Below, one piece after another: positions 45,802-53,929 of a stretch of 64,000 nucleotides of DNA. The stretch covers positions 1-64,000 of the forward strand of contig NZ_QOVM01000008.1 in the NCBI RefSeq assembly GCF_004104375.1. Direction: 5' to 3'. The notes below the pieces were generated by a model, which did not search any database, was not told where the DNA came from, and saw only the letters and a list, made by a program, of their open reading frames with translations. The position numbers were made by a program, and so were the translations under genes. How positions within the stretch are numbered: the first letter of the stretch is position 1; each line of letters opens with the position of its first letter. Source of the stretch: Leeuwenhoekiella aequorea (GTDB lineage: Bacteria > Bacteroidota > Bacteroidia > Flavobacteriales > Flavobacteriaceae).

Positions 45802-46260
45802 ATGAAAATAGAAGACGCACTTAAATTAAGTTCGAACACAGATCTTAAATCAAAGACTTTAATAAATCTGCATTATACCTCCAGATTTTTTGAAGAACGT
45901 TTTGCATCGTTATTAAAAGAGTTTGACCTCAGCGTTCCTCAGTTTAATGTGTTGCGCATTCTTAGAGGGCAGAAAGGGAAGCCGGCGAGTTTAGCGTGTA
46001 TTCAAGAACGTATGGTCGATAAAAACAGTAATACCACCCGTCTGGTTGACAAACTCATTCTTAAAAATCTCGTACTACGTAAAGTATGTCCTGAGAATAG
46101 AAGAAAAATAGAAATAACCATTACAGAACAAGGTCTGGATTTACTTAAGACTCTTGACCCAGTAACCCAAAAAAGCAACGCCGATCATACTTCGGCTTTA
46201 AATACCGAAGAGTTAGAATTATTAAATAATCTATTAGATAAACTTAAAAGTCATGAATAA
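45802..46260 (+). CDS. MarR-family transcriptional regulator
   Basis: The 152-residue protein has the winged-helix layout of MarR: LSVPQFNVLRILRGQKG in the first helices, the recognition helix region CIQERMVDKNSNTTRLVDKL, and the beta wing RKVCPENRRKIEITITEQG. There is no Cys in the position used by OhrR sensors (the Cys present, C60 and C83 regions, lie elsewhere). It overlaps the nitroreductase gene by eight bases and is followed by yceI, so it probably controls this operon. A perfect 7-2-7 palindrome just upstream is the likely operator. The inducer is unknown. Confidence 0.88.
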   Translation: MKIEDALKLSSNTDLKSKTLINLHYTSRFFEERFASLLKEFDLSVPQFNVLRILRGQKGKPASLACIQERMVDKNSNTTRLVDKLILKNLVLRKVCPENRRKIEITITEQGLDLLKTLDPVTQKSNADHTSALNTEELELLNNLLDKLKSHE

Positions 46261-46885
46261 CTATATCGAAGATTTAAAATGGCGCTACGCCACTAAGAAG
46301 TTTGACGCAACTAAAGAAGTTAGTCCGGAAGAACTCGAAAACCTAAAAGAGGCTGTTCAACTATCAGCGTCATCGTATGGCTTACAACCTTATAAAATAC
46401 TCATTGTTAAAGATTCTAAGGTTAAAGCTCAACTTAAAGAAGCTGGTTACAATCAATCGCAATTCACAGATGCTTCAGAAATATTTGTATTTGCACATCA
46501 AACCGATTTTGGTCCTGAATTAGTAGACAGTTATATCGCTCATGCAGAACGCATTCAAGATGTAGAAAAAGGAAGTATGGATGACTATGCTAATATGATG
46601 AAAGGTAGCCTTGTTTCTCTTCCGCAAGAAGCAAAAGCGGGATGGACAGCAAGACAAACATATATAGCTATTGGAAACTTATTAAGTGCTGCTGCAACTT
46701 ATAAAATCGATGCGTGCCCAATGGAAGGTTTTGATGCTGAAAAATTTGATGAAATTCTAAACCTTAAGGATACCAATTTACACGCAATAGCAGTAGTTGC
46801 TATCGGCTACCGAAGTGAAGATGATAAATATCAACATGGCAAAAAGGTAAGACGTCCTCAATCTGAACTTTTTAAAACTATATAA
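46253..46885 (+). CDS. NAD(P)H-dependent nitroreductase-family flavoprotein
   Basis: The 210-residue protein is the usual length for FMN-dependent nitroreductases of the NfsB/DrgA type. The N-terminal block YIEDLKWRYATKKFD and the SASSYGLQPYKILIVKD region bind FMN. SAAATYKIDACPMEGFDAEKF is the conserved central helix, and AVVAIGYRSEDDKY is the C-terminal FMN contact. It reduces quinones or nitro compounds with NAD(P)H; the physiological substrate is unknown. Translation is coupled to marR by an eight-base overlap, which suggests a stress-inducible operon together with yceI. Confidence 0.92.
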   Translation: MNNYIEDLKWRYATKKFDATKEVSPEELENLKEAVQLSASSYGLQPYKILIVKDSKVKAQLKEAGYNQSQFTDASEIFVFAHQTDFGPELVDSYIAHAERIQDVEKGSMDDYANMMKGSLVSLPQEAKAGWTARQTYIAIGNLLSAAATYKIDACPMEGFDAEKFDEILNLKDTNLHAIAVVAIGYRSEDDKYQHGKKVRRPQSELFKTI

Positions 46886-46917
46886 ATCAACAATAAATAA
46901 TCTAAATACATATTATT

Positions 46918-47484
46918 ATGAAAACCACTATTAAATCAATTCTTATTCTTGCTGTGGGCGTTGCAGCAGCATCATTTACCTCAAAACCCGTAGAGCGCGT
47001 AACTGTCAAAAAAAGTACCATTAACTGGGAAGGAGAAAAAGTAACCGGATCACACAACGGTACAATTAATCTTAAAGAAGGTTATTTTGAAATGGACGGT
47101 GATGCAATAACTGGTGGCGAATTTGTTATCGATATGACCAGCATCGCTGTAACCGATCTTGAGGGTGATAGTAAAGGACAACTAGAAGGACACCTTAAAA
47201 GTGATGACTTTTTTGGCACAAGCTCTCATGCTACTGCAAAACTTGTAATCACCAAAGCTGTAAAGCAAGGATCTACTTATAAAGTAACTGGAGATTTAAC
47301 TATTAAAGACATAACTAAACCGATTAGTTTTGATTTAAACAAAGCGGGCAACACGCTGTCAACAGAGCTTACAGTAGATCGCACAAAATATAATGTTCGA
47401 TATGGTTCTGGAAGCTTCTTTGATAACCTTGGAGACAAAACGATTTATGATGACTTTAAATTAGATATTAAACTATACATATAA
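46918..47484 (+). CDS. YceI-family exported lipocalin-like protein
   Basis: The 188-residue protein has a short signal peptide (KSILILAVGVAAASFTSKP) and a YceI beta-barrel domain. The family blocks STINWEGEKVTGSHNGTINL, GGEFVIDMTSIAV, GHLKSDDFFG and VTGDLTIKDITKPISF are present. YceI proteins bind isoprenoid or polyprenyl-like lipids in the periplasm. It is the third gene of the marR-nitroreductase-yceI operon, 32 bases after the nitroreductase. A redox-active lipid or quinone link between the two is possible. No clear terminator separates it from the trp promoter 29 bases downstream. Confidence 0.92.
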   Translation: MKTTIKSILILAVGVAAASFTSKPVERVTVKKSTINWEGEKVTGSHNGTINLKEGYFEMDGDAITGGEFVIDMTSIAVTDLEGDSKGQLEGHLKSDDFFGTSSHATAKLVITKAVKQGSTYKVTGDLTIKDITKPISFDLNKAGNTLSTELTVDRTKYNVRYGSGSFFDNLGDKTIYDDFKLDIKLYI

Positions 47485-47512
47485 ATTTTTTAAAAGTTAT
47501 TTTGAATTTTGT

Positions 47513-47542
47513 TTGTTAGCTGTTCTTCAATAATTATCTTTG
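47513..47542 (+). promoter_or_regulatory. Promoter of the trp operon
   Basis: TTG at 47513-47515, a 19-base spacer, and TATCTTTG at 47535-47542 give a perfect match to the Bacteroidota promoter consensus (TTG-N19-TAnnTTTG). The start codon of the trp leader peptide is only eight bases after the -7 box, so the transcript should have a 5' leader of about 0-5 bases. Confidence 0.85.
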
Positions 47543-47550
47543 ATGTAAAT

Positions 47551-47598
47551 ATGAAAAACAAAGCATTAAATATTTGGTGGTGGATCTCGCAACAGTAA
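47551..47598 (+). CDS. trpL: trp operon leader peptide
   Basis: The 15-codon ORF reads MKNKALNIWWWISQQ and ends with TAA. Three consecutive Trp codons at positions 9-11 make it a classical sensor of charged tRNA-Trp: a ribosome that stalls there favours the antiterminator over the terminator that follows 39 bases later. It begins eight bases after a consensus -7 box, so it is probably translated from a nearly leaderless mRNA. It was identified by reading the region upstream of trpE. Confidence 0.93.
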   Translation: MKNKALNIWWWISQQ

Positions 47599-47599
47599 C

Positions 47600-47665
47600 G
47601 TCGTGAACAAACCTTGTATTTAAAATTCAAATAAAGAAAGGCCTGTCTCACGACAGGCCTTTTTT
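47600..47665 (+). promoter_or_regulatory. trp attenuator: antiterminator segment and terminator
   Basis: Gtcgtga (47600-47606), right after the leader stop codon, is exactly complementary to tcacgac (47648-47654). The latter covers the loop and the first bases of the 3' arm of the downstream terminator. This pairing would block formation of the terminator. It is only seven base pairs long, so additional contacts may exist. Confidence 0.75.
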
Positions 47666-47666
47666 G
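47637..47666 (+). terminator. trp attenuator terminator hairpin
   Basis: Aaaggcctgtc (47637-47647) pairs perfectly with gacaggccttt (47652-47662), with a 4-base loop, and is followed by more T's to 47665. It lies between trpL and trpE and should terminate when leader translation is completed. Confidence 0.92.
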
Positions 47667-47688
47667 TTATTAGCAGATCAACATCATA

Positions 47689-49086
47689 ATGAAATACACT
47701 TTAAAAACTTTTAGAAAAAAAATACTTGCAGATACGATAACTCCTGTTTCAGTATACTTGCGTTTGCGGGATAAGTTTCCTAATAGTCTACTACTTGAAA
47801 GTAGTGACTACCGGGCTAACGACAACACCTTCAGTTACATTTGCTGTAAACCCATCGCGTCTATTACGGTTCAAGATGAATGTGTAAAAGAGATTTTTCC
47901 TGACGGCACTACCAGAGAAACAAATATTACTTCAGAAACCGATGTGGTAGGTATTATTGAGGTTTTCGCTAAAACTTTTGATACAGATACAAATGACCAG
48001 AAATTTATTCAAAACGGTCTTTTTGGTTATATGAGTTATGATGCTGTGCGTTATTTCGAAAATATTTCGGTTACTAAAAAAGAAGGGGCTTTACAAGTGC
48101 CTGATATTTATTATGCAGTCTATCAAAATATTATTGCAATAAATCACTTCAATAACGAGGCACATATTCTCTCTCACACCTATAATGAAGATAATAATCT
48201 GGAAGAAATCGCTCAGTTACTTAAAATCAAAAGCTTTGCAGAATATAGTTTTAAGTTAGAAGGTGAGCGCACAAGTGTTACCACAGATGAAGAGTTTAAA
48301 GAACTCGTAAGCACTTGTAAAAAACATTGTCAACGAGGTGATGTTTTTCAGATTGTACCATCAAAACGGTTTTCACAAGCGTTTAGTGGTGACGAATTTA
48401 ATGTTTACAGAAGCTTGCGCAGTGTAAACCCTTCTCCATATCTGTTTTATTTTGACTATGGAAACTTTAAAATTTTTGGCAGCTCTCCTGAAGCACAATT
48501 AATTGTTCAGGATGGTAAAGCTGAAATTCATCCTATTGCAGGTACTTTTAAACGTACAGGTAATGATGAGCAAGATGCAGATTTAGCTAAGAAACTTTCT
48601 GAAGATGCTAAAGAAAATAGTGAGCACGTAATGCTTGTTGACCTCGCGCGTAATGATCTTAGTCGCAATGGTTCTAATGTTAAGGTTGAAACCTATAGAG
48701 AAGTACAGTTCTTTTCTCACGTAATTCATTTAGTGAGTAAAGTTACTGGTACTAAACACCCGGAAACGTCAACTATGCGTGTGGTGGCAGATACTTTCCC
48801 TGCAGGCACCTTAAGTGGTGCACCTAAACACAACGCAATGAAATTACTTGAAAATTATGAGCCTATTAATCGTGACGTTTACGGTGGGGCAATTGGTTTT
48901 ATGGATTTTAATGGCAATTTTAATCACGCCATAATTATTCGTTCATTTTTGAGTAAAAATCACAAATTACATTACCAAGCTGGAGCTGGTGTTGTTAGCG
49001 ATAGCGTTCCTGAAAAAGAATTGGAAGAGGTTTATAACAAACTAGGAGCACTTACTAAAGCACTTGAACTGGCTGAAGAAATTTAA
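47689..49086 (+). CDS. trpE: Anthranilate synthase component I
   Basis: The 465-residue protein forms anthranilate from chorismate with ammonia from TrpG. The Trp-feedback motif LLES is present at residues 35-38. The catalytic chorismate-binding domain occupies the C-terminal half: FQIVPSKRFS, SPYLFYFDYG, HPIAGTFKRTG, LVDLARNDLSR and GAGVVSDSVPEKE. The feedback motif indicates allosteric inhibition by tryptophan in addition to attenuation upstream. It is the first structural gene of the trp operon, 23 bases after the terminator, and is followed by trpG after a 100-base gap with two small hairpins. Confidence 0.97.
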   Translation: MKYTLKTFRKKILADTITPVSVYLRLRDKFPNSLLLESSDYRANDNTFSYICCKPIASITVQDECVKEIFPDGTTRETNITSETDVVGIIEVFAKTFDTDTNDQKFIQNGLFGYMSYDAVRYFENISVTKKEGALQVPDIYYAVYQNIIAINHFNNEAHILSHTYNEDNNLEEIAQLLKIKSFAEYSFKLEGERTSVTTDEEFKELVSTCKKHCQRGDVFQIVPSKRFSQAFSGDEFNVYRSLRSVNPSPYLFYFDYGNFKIFGSSPEAQLIVQDGKAEIHPIAGTFKRTGNDEQDADLAKKLSEDAKENSEHVMLVDLARNDLSRNGSNVKVETYREVQFFSHVIHLVSKVTGTKHPETSTMRVVADTFPAGTLSGAPKHNAMKLLENYEPINRDVYGGAIGFMDFNGNFNHAIIIRSFLSKNHKLHYQAGAGVVSDSVPEKELEEVYNKLGALTKALELAEEI

Positions 49087-49186
49087 AATAATTAATTCGC
49101 AGACAGAATTAATTTCTTTGCTTCTGCTCTTAAAGTAGAAGCGTAAAATAAATAATGAATAGTAAAGCATTTTATGCTAATTAAAT

Positions 49187-49810
49187 ATGGAAACTAATAA
49201 TACAAATACAAAAGCGTCAGCATCTTTAGAAGGCTCTAAACAGCTTAAAATATTAGTTATAGATAACTATGACAGCTTTGTATATAATTTAGTACACTAT
49301 CTGGAGGAATTGGATTGTACGGTTACTGTTAAACGCAATGACCAGTTAGATCTTAATGAGGTAGAGCAATACGATAAAATACTACTATCTCCGGGTCCCG
49401 GTATTCCTGATGAAGCAGGATTACTTAAGGAAATTATCAAACAATATGCTCCTACAAAGAGTATGCTTGGTGTTTGCCTTGGTCAACAGGCAATAGGAGA
49501 AGTTTTTGGTGGTAACTTGACTAATTTAGACAAAGTTTTTCACGGAGTTGCAACCTCAGCAACACAATTAGTGGAAGACGAGCCGCTTTTTAAAAACATT
49601 AATAAAGAATTTGAAATAGGTAGGTATCATTCTTGGGTAGTTTCTTCTGAAAATTTCCCTTCAGATTTAGAGATTACCTCACTGGATCAAAACGGACAAA
49701 TAATGTCATTGCGACACAAACACTATGATGTACGTGGCGTGCAGTTTCACCCGGAATCTGTATTAACTCCTGAAGGAAAAAAAATGATTAAGAACTGGGT
49801 GGAAAGTTAA
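49187..49810 (+). CDS. trpG: Anthranilate synthase component II (glutamine amidotransferase)
   Basis: The 207-residue protein is a class I amidotransferase. The nucleophile is Cys97 in LGVCLGQQAIGEVFGG, and the His-Glu pair lies in VQFHPESVLTPEG. An extra 19 polar residues (ETNNTNTKASASLEGSKQ) precede the usual start KILVIDNYDSF. They look unstructured, and no alternative ATG exists closer to the domain. It supplies ammonia to TrpE. Flanking gaps of about 100 bases on both sides are longer than usual within an operon. Confidence 0.95.
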   Translation: METNNTNTKASASLEGSKQLKILVIDNYDSFVYNLVHYLEELDCTVTVKRNDQLDLNEVEQYDKILLSPGPGIPDEAGLLKEIIKQYAPTKSMLGVCLGQQAIGEVFGGNLTNLDKVFHGVATSATQLVEDEPLFKNINKEFEIGRYHSWVVSSENFPSDLEITSLDQNGQIMSLRHKHYDVRGVQFHPESVLTPEGKKMIKNWVES

Positions 49811-49937
49811 TTTTTTCACTTCAGCTACAGCGCCAAGCAACCTATTTCTAAAAGTAGACTTGGAAGCTTTTATAATATAATTACCAATTAAAAACAGTTC
49901 TCTCTAAATGGGGAGATGCCTTGAGCAGCGAGCAATT

Positions 49938-50936
49938 ATGAAAACTATATTAAACAGACTCATTAATCACGACCAACTCTCTAAAAGCGAAGCACGTGAG
50001 GTATTAGTAAATATATCTGAAGGAAAGTATAATTCGAGTCAGATTGCTGCATTTATTACTGTTTATATGATGCGCAGTATTACCGTAGAAGAGCTTGCCG
50101 GTTTTAGAGATGCTCTTTTAGATTTGTGTATCGCCGTTCCCTTTGAAGGTTATAATACTATTGATTTATGCGGTACAGGAGGTGATGGTAAAGATACTTT
50201 TAATATCTCTACGCTATCCTCATTTGTAGCAGCAGGTGCAGGTGTTCAGGTTACAAAACACGGTAATTACGGAGTCTCTTCTGTAAGTGGAAGCAGCAAT
50301 GTGATGGAACATTTAGGAATTAAATTTAGTAGCAATAAAGATTTTTTAAAACGTTGCCTTGATGAAGCAGGTATTTGTGTGTTGCACGCTCCCCTATTTC
50401 ATCCCGCAATGAAAAATGTAGGTCCTATACGTCGTGAATTGGGAGTTAAAACCTTTTTTAATATGCTCGGCCCTATGGTTAATCCTGCATTCCCGCAGAA
50501 CCAATTGGTAGGTGTTTTTAATTTGGAATTAGCAAGAATGTATGGCTATTTATACCAGCAGGCAAATAAGAATTTCACCATTCTTCATAGCATAGATGGA
50601 TATGACGAAATTTCTCTTACAGGAGCTACAAAAGCGATTAGAAACAAAAGTGAACGCATGTTATATGCTGAAGACTTTGGGGTAAAACAGATTACTCAAA
50701 AAGAAATTTATGGCGGTGATACCATAGAATCCTCTGCAGCTATATTTAAAAAAGTAATAAGTGGCAAAGGCACTGAAGCACAAAATAATGTGGTAGCGGC
50801 AAATGCAGGAATGGCCATTGCAACTGTAAATAATCTCGAGCCCAAAGAAGGTTTTGACCTGGCAAAAGAATCTTTACTTAGTGGTAAAGGTTTAGAAAGA
50901 TTGAATAAACTAATCGAATTAAGCAAAAATCACTAG
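49938..50936 (+). CDS. trpD: Anthranilate phosphoribosyltransferase
   Basis: The protein has 332 residues from the ATG at 49938, which gives the normal N-terminus MKTILNRLINHDQLSKSEA. An upstream in-frame ATG at 49908 would add ten unlikely residues (with Cys and Arg). The PRPP-binding motif is DLCGTGGDGKDTFNIST, and HGNYGVSSVSGSSNVMEHLG and GPMVNPA are conserved. It attaches the phosphoribosyl group to anthranilate. It is fully intact and lies in order between trpG and trpC. Confidence 0.96.
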   Translation: MKTILNRLINHDQLSKSEAREVLVNISEGKYNSSQIAAFITVYMMRSITVEELAGFRDALLDLCIAVPFEGYNTIDLCGTGGDGKDTFNISTLSSFVAAGAGVQVTKHGNYGVSSVSGSSNVMEHLGIKFSSNKDFLKRCLDEAGICVLHAPLFHPAMKNVGPIRRELGVKTFFNMLGPMVNPAFPQNQLVGVFNLELARMYGYLYQQANKNFTILHSIDGYDEISLTGATKAIRNKSERMLYAEDFGVKQITQKEIYGGDTIESSAAIFKKVISGKGTEAQNNVVAANAGMAIATVNNLEPKEGFDLAKESLLSGKGLERLNKLIELSKNH

Positions 50937-50988
50937 TTGAAAGCTGATTGCTTAAAAGTTTTTATTAATAGTATTAGAAAATTATAAC

Positions 50989-51768
50989 GTGAATATTCTA
51001 GATAAAATAGTCGCAGATAAATACAAGGAAGTTGCACTAAGAAGGCAGTTAATCCCGATAAAACAACTTGAAAATTCAGTATTATTTGAACGCAGGTGTA
51101 CATCTCTTGCAGCTGCTTTAAGTAAGAGTAATTCTGGAATCATCGCAGAGCATAAAAGACGTTCGCCCAGTAAATCTACCATAAATAATGGTTTAAACGT
51201 TCAGGATGTTGCAATGGGTTATCAGAATGCCGGAGCCTGCGGAATGAGCGTTTTGACAGATGGTAAATATTTTGGTGGTTCCTTAGATGATCTAATACTT
51301 GCACGTGCAGCAACAAGTTTTCCCTTATTACGTAAAGAATTTATAATTGATACCTATCAAATTCTGGAAGCTAAAGCTTGCGGTGCAGATGTTATTCTTC
51401 TCATTGCGGCTGTTCTTTCTCAGCAAGAAATTAAAAATCTTTCTGAATTTGCAAAATCGTTAGGTATGGATGTTTTATTAGAGGTTCACGATCTTGACGA
51501 GTTGCAAAAATCTATTATGCCGTCGCTGGATATGCTGGGTGTAAATAATAGAAATCTCAAGACTTTTGAAGTAAGCCTGGATATAAGCAAAACATTATCA
51601 ACTTCGATTCCCGATGATTTTATAAAAGTATCAGAAAGCGGAATTAGCAGTGTTGCTGCAATAAAAGAACTGATGCCTTATGGCTATAAAGGTTTTTTAA
51701 TAGGTGAAAACTTTATGAAAACAGATAATCCAGGATTAAACGCGGAAACGTTTATTAATCAATTATAA
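50989..51768 (+). CDS. trpC: Indole-3-glycerol phosphate synthase
   Basis: The 259-residue TIM-barrel enzyme has a GTG start at 50989. The catalytic Lys block is IIAEHKRRSPSKSTIN. FPLLRKEFIIDTYQILEAKA contains the second Lys and Glu, LGVNNRNLKTFEV is the substrate Asn loop, and SESGISSVAAIKELM is the C-terminal phosphate site. It closes the indole ring, giving indole-3-glycerol phosphate. TrpC and TrpF are separate proteins here, as in most Bacteroidota, not fused as in E. coli. A 52-base gap precedes it and 29 bases separate it from trpF. Confidence 0.97.
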   Translation: MNILDKIVADKYKEVALRRQLIPIKQLENSVLFERRCTSLAAALSKSNSGIIAEHKRRSPSKSTINNGLNVQDVAMGYQNAGACGMSVLTDGKYFGGSLDDLILARAATSFPLLRKEFIIDTYQILEAKACGADVILLIAAVLSQQEIKNLSEFAKSLGMDVLLEVHDLDELQKSIMPSLDMLGVNNRNLKTFEVSLDISKTLSTSIPDDFIKVSESGISSVAAIKELMPYGYKGFLIGENFMKTDNPGLNAETFINQL

Positions 51769-51797
51769 ATTAAGATCTCATAACTGAAATACACAAG

Positions 51798-52547
51798 ATG
51801 ACACAAAATAATAGTCCATCTTCTAGCAATAATTTGGCTCCTGAAAAAGCGGAAGCATTACGTATTAAAGTTTGCGGAATGAAGTCGAACACAGCTGAGG
51901 TTTCGAGACTTCTGCCAGACTATTTAGGATTTATATTTTATGATAAAAGTCCGCGTAATTTTGAGTTGCAGCAAATACCATCTATACCAGAAGGTGTAAA
52001 AAAAGTAGGTGTATTTGTCAATGCGGAGATTGATTTTATTTTAGAAAAAGTGCAGCAGTTTAACTTTGATGTAATTCAACTGCACGGTAGCGAATCACCG
52101 GAATATTGCCAGGAACTGAGAAAACGCTGTCAGATCGAGCGCAGTCGTGATCTGCAAAAAAATGCTACACCGACTGCATTCGAGGTGTCTTCCGGAAATC
52201 AAATCAAACTCTGGAAAGTTTTCAGTATTAAAGATGCTTTCGATTTTTCAATATTAGAAAGCTATGAGGCGGTAGTCGATGCATTTTTATTTGATACAAA
52301 AGGGAAAGAGAAAGGTGGGAATGGGTATACTTTTGATTGGAATGTGCTAAAAGCTTATTCTTCAAAAAAACCATTTGTTCTGAGTGGTGGTATTGGACTC
52401 GAAGAAATTGAATCTGTAAAAGAATTGATAAAATTAAATCTTCCCCTCTATGCTATCGATGTTAATAGCAAATTTGAAATAGAACCGGGATTAAAGAATA
52501 CAGCTGATTTAAGTGATTTATTTTCAGCTTTTAAAACTAAAAAATAA
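51798..52547 (+). CDS. trpF: Phosphoribosylanthranilate isomerase with an in-frame repeat insertion
   Basis: The 249-residue protein is about 40 residues longer than typical TrpF. The catalytic blocks are present: RIKVCGMKSNTAEVSRL with the Cys, FDVIQLHGSESPEYCQEL, FDTKGKEKGGNGYTFDW with the Asp, and LSGGIGLEEIESV for phosphate. Two regions explain the extra length. One is a polar 22-residue N-terminal extension. The other is an insertion at residues about 111-132 (CQIERSRDLQKNATPTAFEV), encoded by a GC-rich inverted repeat between ELRKR and IKLWKVFS. The frame is kept. It sits on a surface loop before a core strand, so activity is probably retained. Confidence 0.92.
   Translation: MTQNNSPSSSNNLAPEKAEALRIKVCGMKSNTAEVSRLLPDYLGFIFYDKSPRNFELQQIPSIPEGVKKVGVFVNAEIDFILEKVQQFNFDVIQLHGSESPEYCQELRKRCQIERSRDLQKNATPTAFEVSSGNQIKLWKVFSIKDAFDFSILESYEAVVDAFLFDTKGKEKGGNGYTFDWNVLKAYSSKKPFVLSGGIGLEEIESVKELIKLNLPLYAIDVNSKFEIEPGLKNTADLSDLFSAFKTKK
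52131..52187 (+). repeat. Imperfect inverted repeat inserted in trpF
   Basis: Cgagcgcagtcg (52136-52147) and cgactgcattcg (52171-52182) are arms matching at 10 of 12 positions with a 23-base loop. The arms extend to 52131 and 52187 with 13 of 17 matching. The left arm is identical to the core of the repeat in fcl (39281-39306), 13 kb away. Confidence 0.75.
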
Positions 52548-52580
52548 AAAATCTGTCCTCGCGGAAATAAAAATAATTAT

Positions 52581-53765
52581 ATGAATTACAACGTAAACGA
52601 GAAAGGATACTATGGTGATTTTGGAGGTGCATACATTCCAGAAATGCTTTATCCTAATGTAGAAGAGTTGCGCCAGAATTACATAAAAGTAATGCAGGAG
52701 CCAGAATTTCAGAAAGAATTTAATGAGCTTCTTAAAGAATATGTAGGACGCCCTACTCCACTGTATTTTGCCAAGCGATTTTCTGAAAAGTACGGGGTTA
52801 AAATATATCTCAAGCGTGAAGACTTATGCCATACAGGAGCGCATAAAGTAAACAATACCATTGGTCAGATCTTAATGGCAAAACGTCTAGGTAAAACGCG
52901 TATTATAGCAGAAACGGGTGCAGGACAACACGGCGTGGCAACTGCAACAGTTTGCGCTTTAATGGGACTAGAATGTATTGTCTATATGGGTGCTGTGGAT
53001 ATTAAGCGTCAAGCACCTAATGTTGCTCGTATGAAAATGCTGGGTGCCACGGTCGTATCTGCAGAATCTGGTAGTAAAACATTAAAGGATGCTACTAACG
53101 AAGCAATTCGTGATTGGATCAATAATCCTACAGACACACATTATATTATAGGCAGTGTGGTGGGACCTCATCCTTACCCGGATATGGTGGCTCGTTTTCA
53201 GAGCGTTATTTCTGCGGAAGTAAAAAAGCAATTACTTGAAAAAGAAGGACGAGAAAATCCAGATTATGTAGTTGCTTGTGTGGGTGGCGGCAGTAATGCA
53301 GCAGGTATTTATTATCATTATCTTGATAATCCAGAAGTAGGTATAATCGCTGTAGAGGCAGCAGGAAAAGGAATTCATAGTGGTGAAAGTGCGGCTACTT
53401 CAGCCTTAGGTAAGGAAGGAATAATTCACGGTAGCAAAACGTTGCTTATGCAAACGGCAGACGGTCAAATTACAGAGCCTTATTCTATCTCTGCAGGTCT
53501 CGATTACCCAGGTGTAGGACCTATGCATGCTAATTTATTTAGAAGTGGCAGAGGTGAATTTATTAGTGTCACTGATGCTGATGCTATGAAAGCCGGTCTT
53601 GATTTGAGTAAATTAGAGGGTATTATTCCTGCTATAGAAACTTCCCATGCACTTGCTATTTTTAACGATCGTAAGTTTAAAAAGGATGATATTATAGTTA
53701 TTAATTTAAGTGGCCGGGGTGACAAAGACCTTAATACGTACATCGAATATTTTGACTTAGCATAG
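52581..53765 (+). CDS. trpB: Tryptophan synthase beta chain
   Basis: The 394-residue PLP enzyme joins indole with serine to make tryptophan. The PLP Lys is K89 in [14 protein letters not shown], the phosphate loop is [14 protein letters not shown], and the catalytic Glu lies in [12 protein letters not shown], upstream of the Lys. The N-terminal [12 protein letters not shown] and the COMM-domain region are normal, as for the standard TrpB1 type that works in complex with TrpA. The length is typical. It is followed by a repeat-like GC-rich patch before trpA. Confidence 0.97.
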   Translation: MNYNVNEKGYYGDFGGAYIPEMLYPNVEELRQNYIKVMQEPEFQKEFNELLKEYVGRPTPLYFAKRFSEKYGVKIYLKREDLCHTGAHKVNNTIGQILMAKRLGKTRIIAETGAGQHGVATATVCALMGLECIVYMGAVDIKRQAPNVARMKMLGATVVSAESGSKTLKDATNEAIRDWINNPTDTHYIIGSVVGPHPYPDMVARFQSVISAEVKKQLLEKEGRENPDYVVACVGGGSNAAGIYYHYLDNPEVGIIAVEAAGKGIHSGESAATSALGKEGIIHGSKTLLMQTADGQITEPYSISAGLDYPGVGPMHANLFRSGRGEFISVTDADAMKAGLDLSKLEGIIPAIETSHALAIFNDRKFKKDDIIVINLSGRGDKDLNTYIEYFDLA

Positions 53766-53929
53766 GGGCGCTTCCCTACTCTATTGAGCAGGGTCGGGCT
53801 TTCGGCAGTCGCTTTTTTCAAATAGTATTTACTACTTAAAAAAGAGCTCCAACAAAGTCTCAATCCCTAACTCGAATTCAAAACATATAATAATTTCCGC
53901 CTTTGCAGAAATAACTAAAGACATCTCAA
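53766..53929 (+). repeat. Repeat-like GC-rich patch between trpB and trpA
   Basis: The 164-base gap is unusually long for this operon. Its first half contains gcttccctactctattgagc and gtcgggctttcggcagtcgc, richer in GC than the genes around it. It runs into an imperfect stem (gcttttttcaaatagta against tactacttaaaaaagagc). The layout resembles dispersed intergenic repeats I remember from Bacteroidota. It does not look like a strong terminator. Confidence 0.45.

Noticed and set aside
47543-47548. ATG followed at once by TAA, just before trpL
   Set aside because: A start-stop pair could in principle be regulatory, but it lies at or before the predicted transcription start, so it may not be in the mRNA.
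53766-53860. GC-rich patch after trpB considered as a tRNA or terminator
   Set aside because: No cloverleaf can be drawn, and the stems are imperfect without a clean T-tract hairpin. A repeat-like origin fits better.
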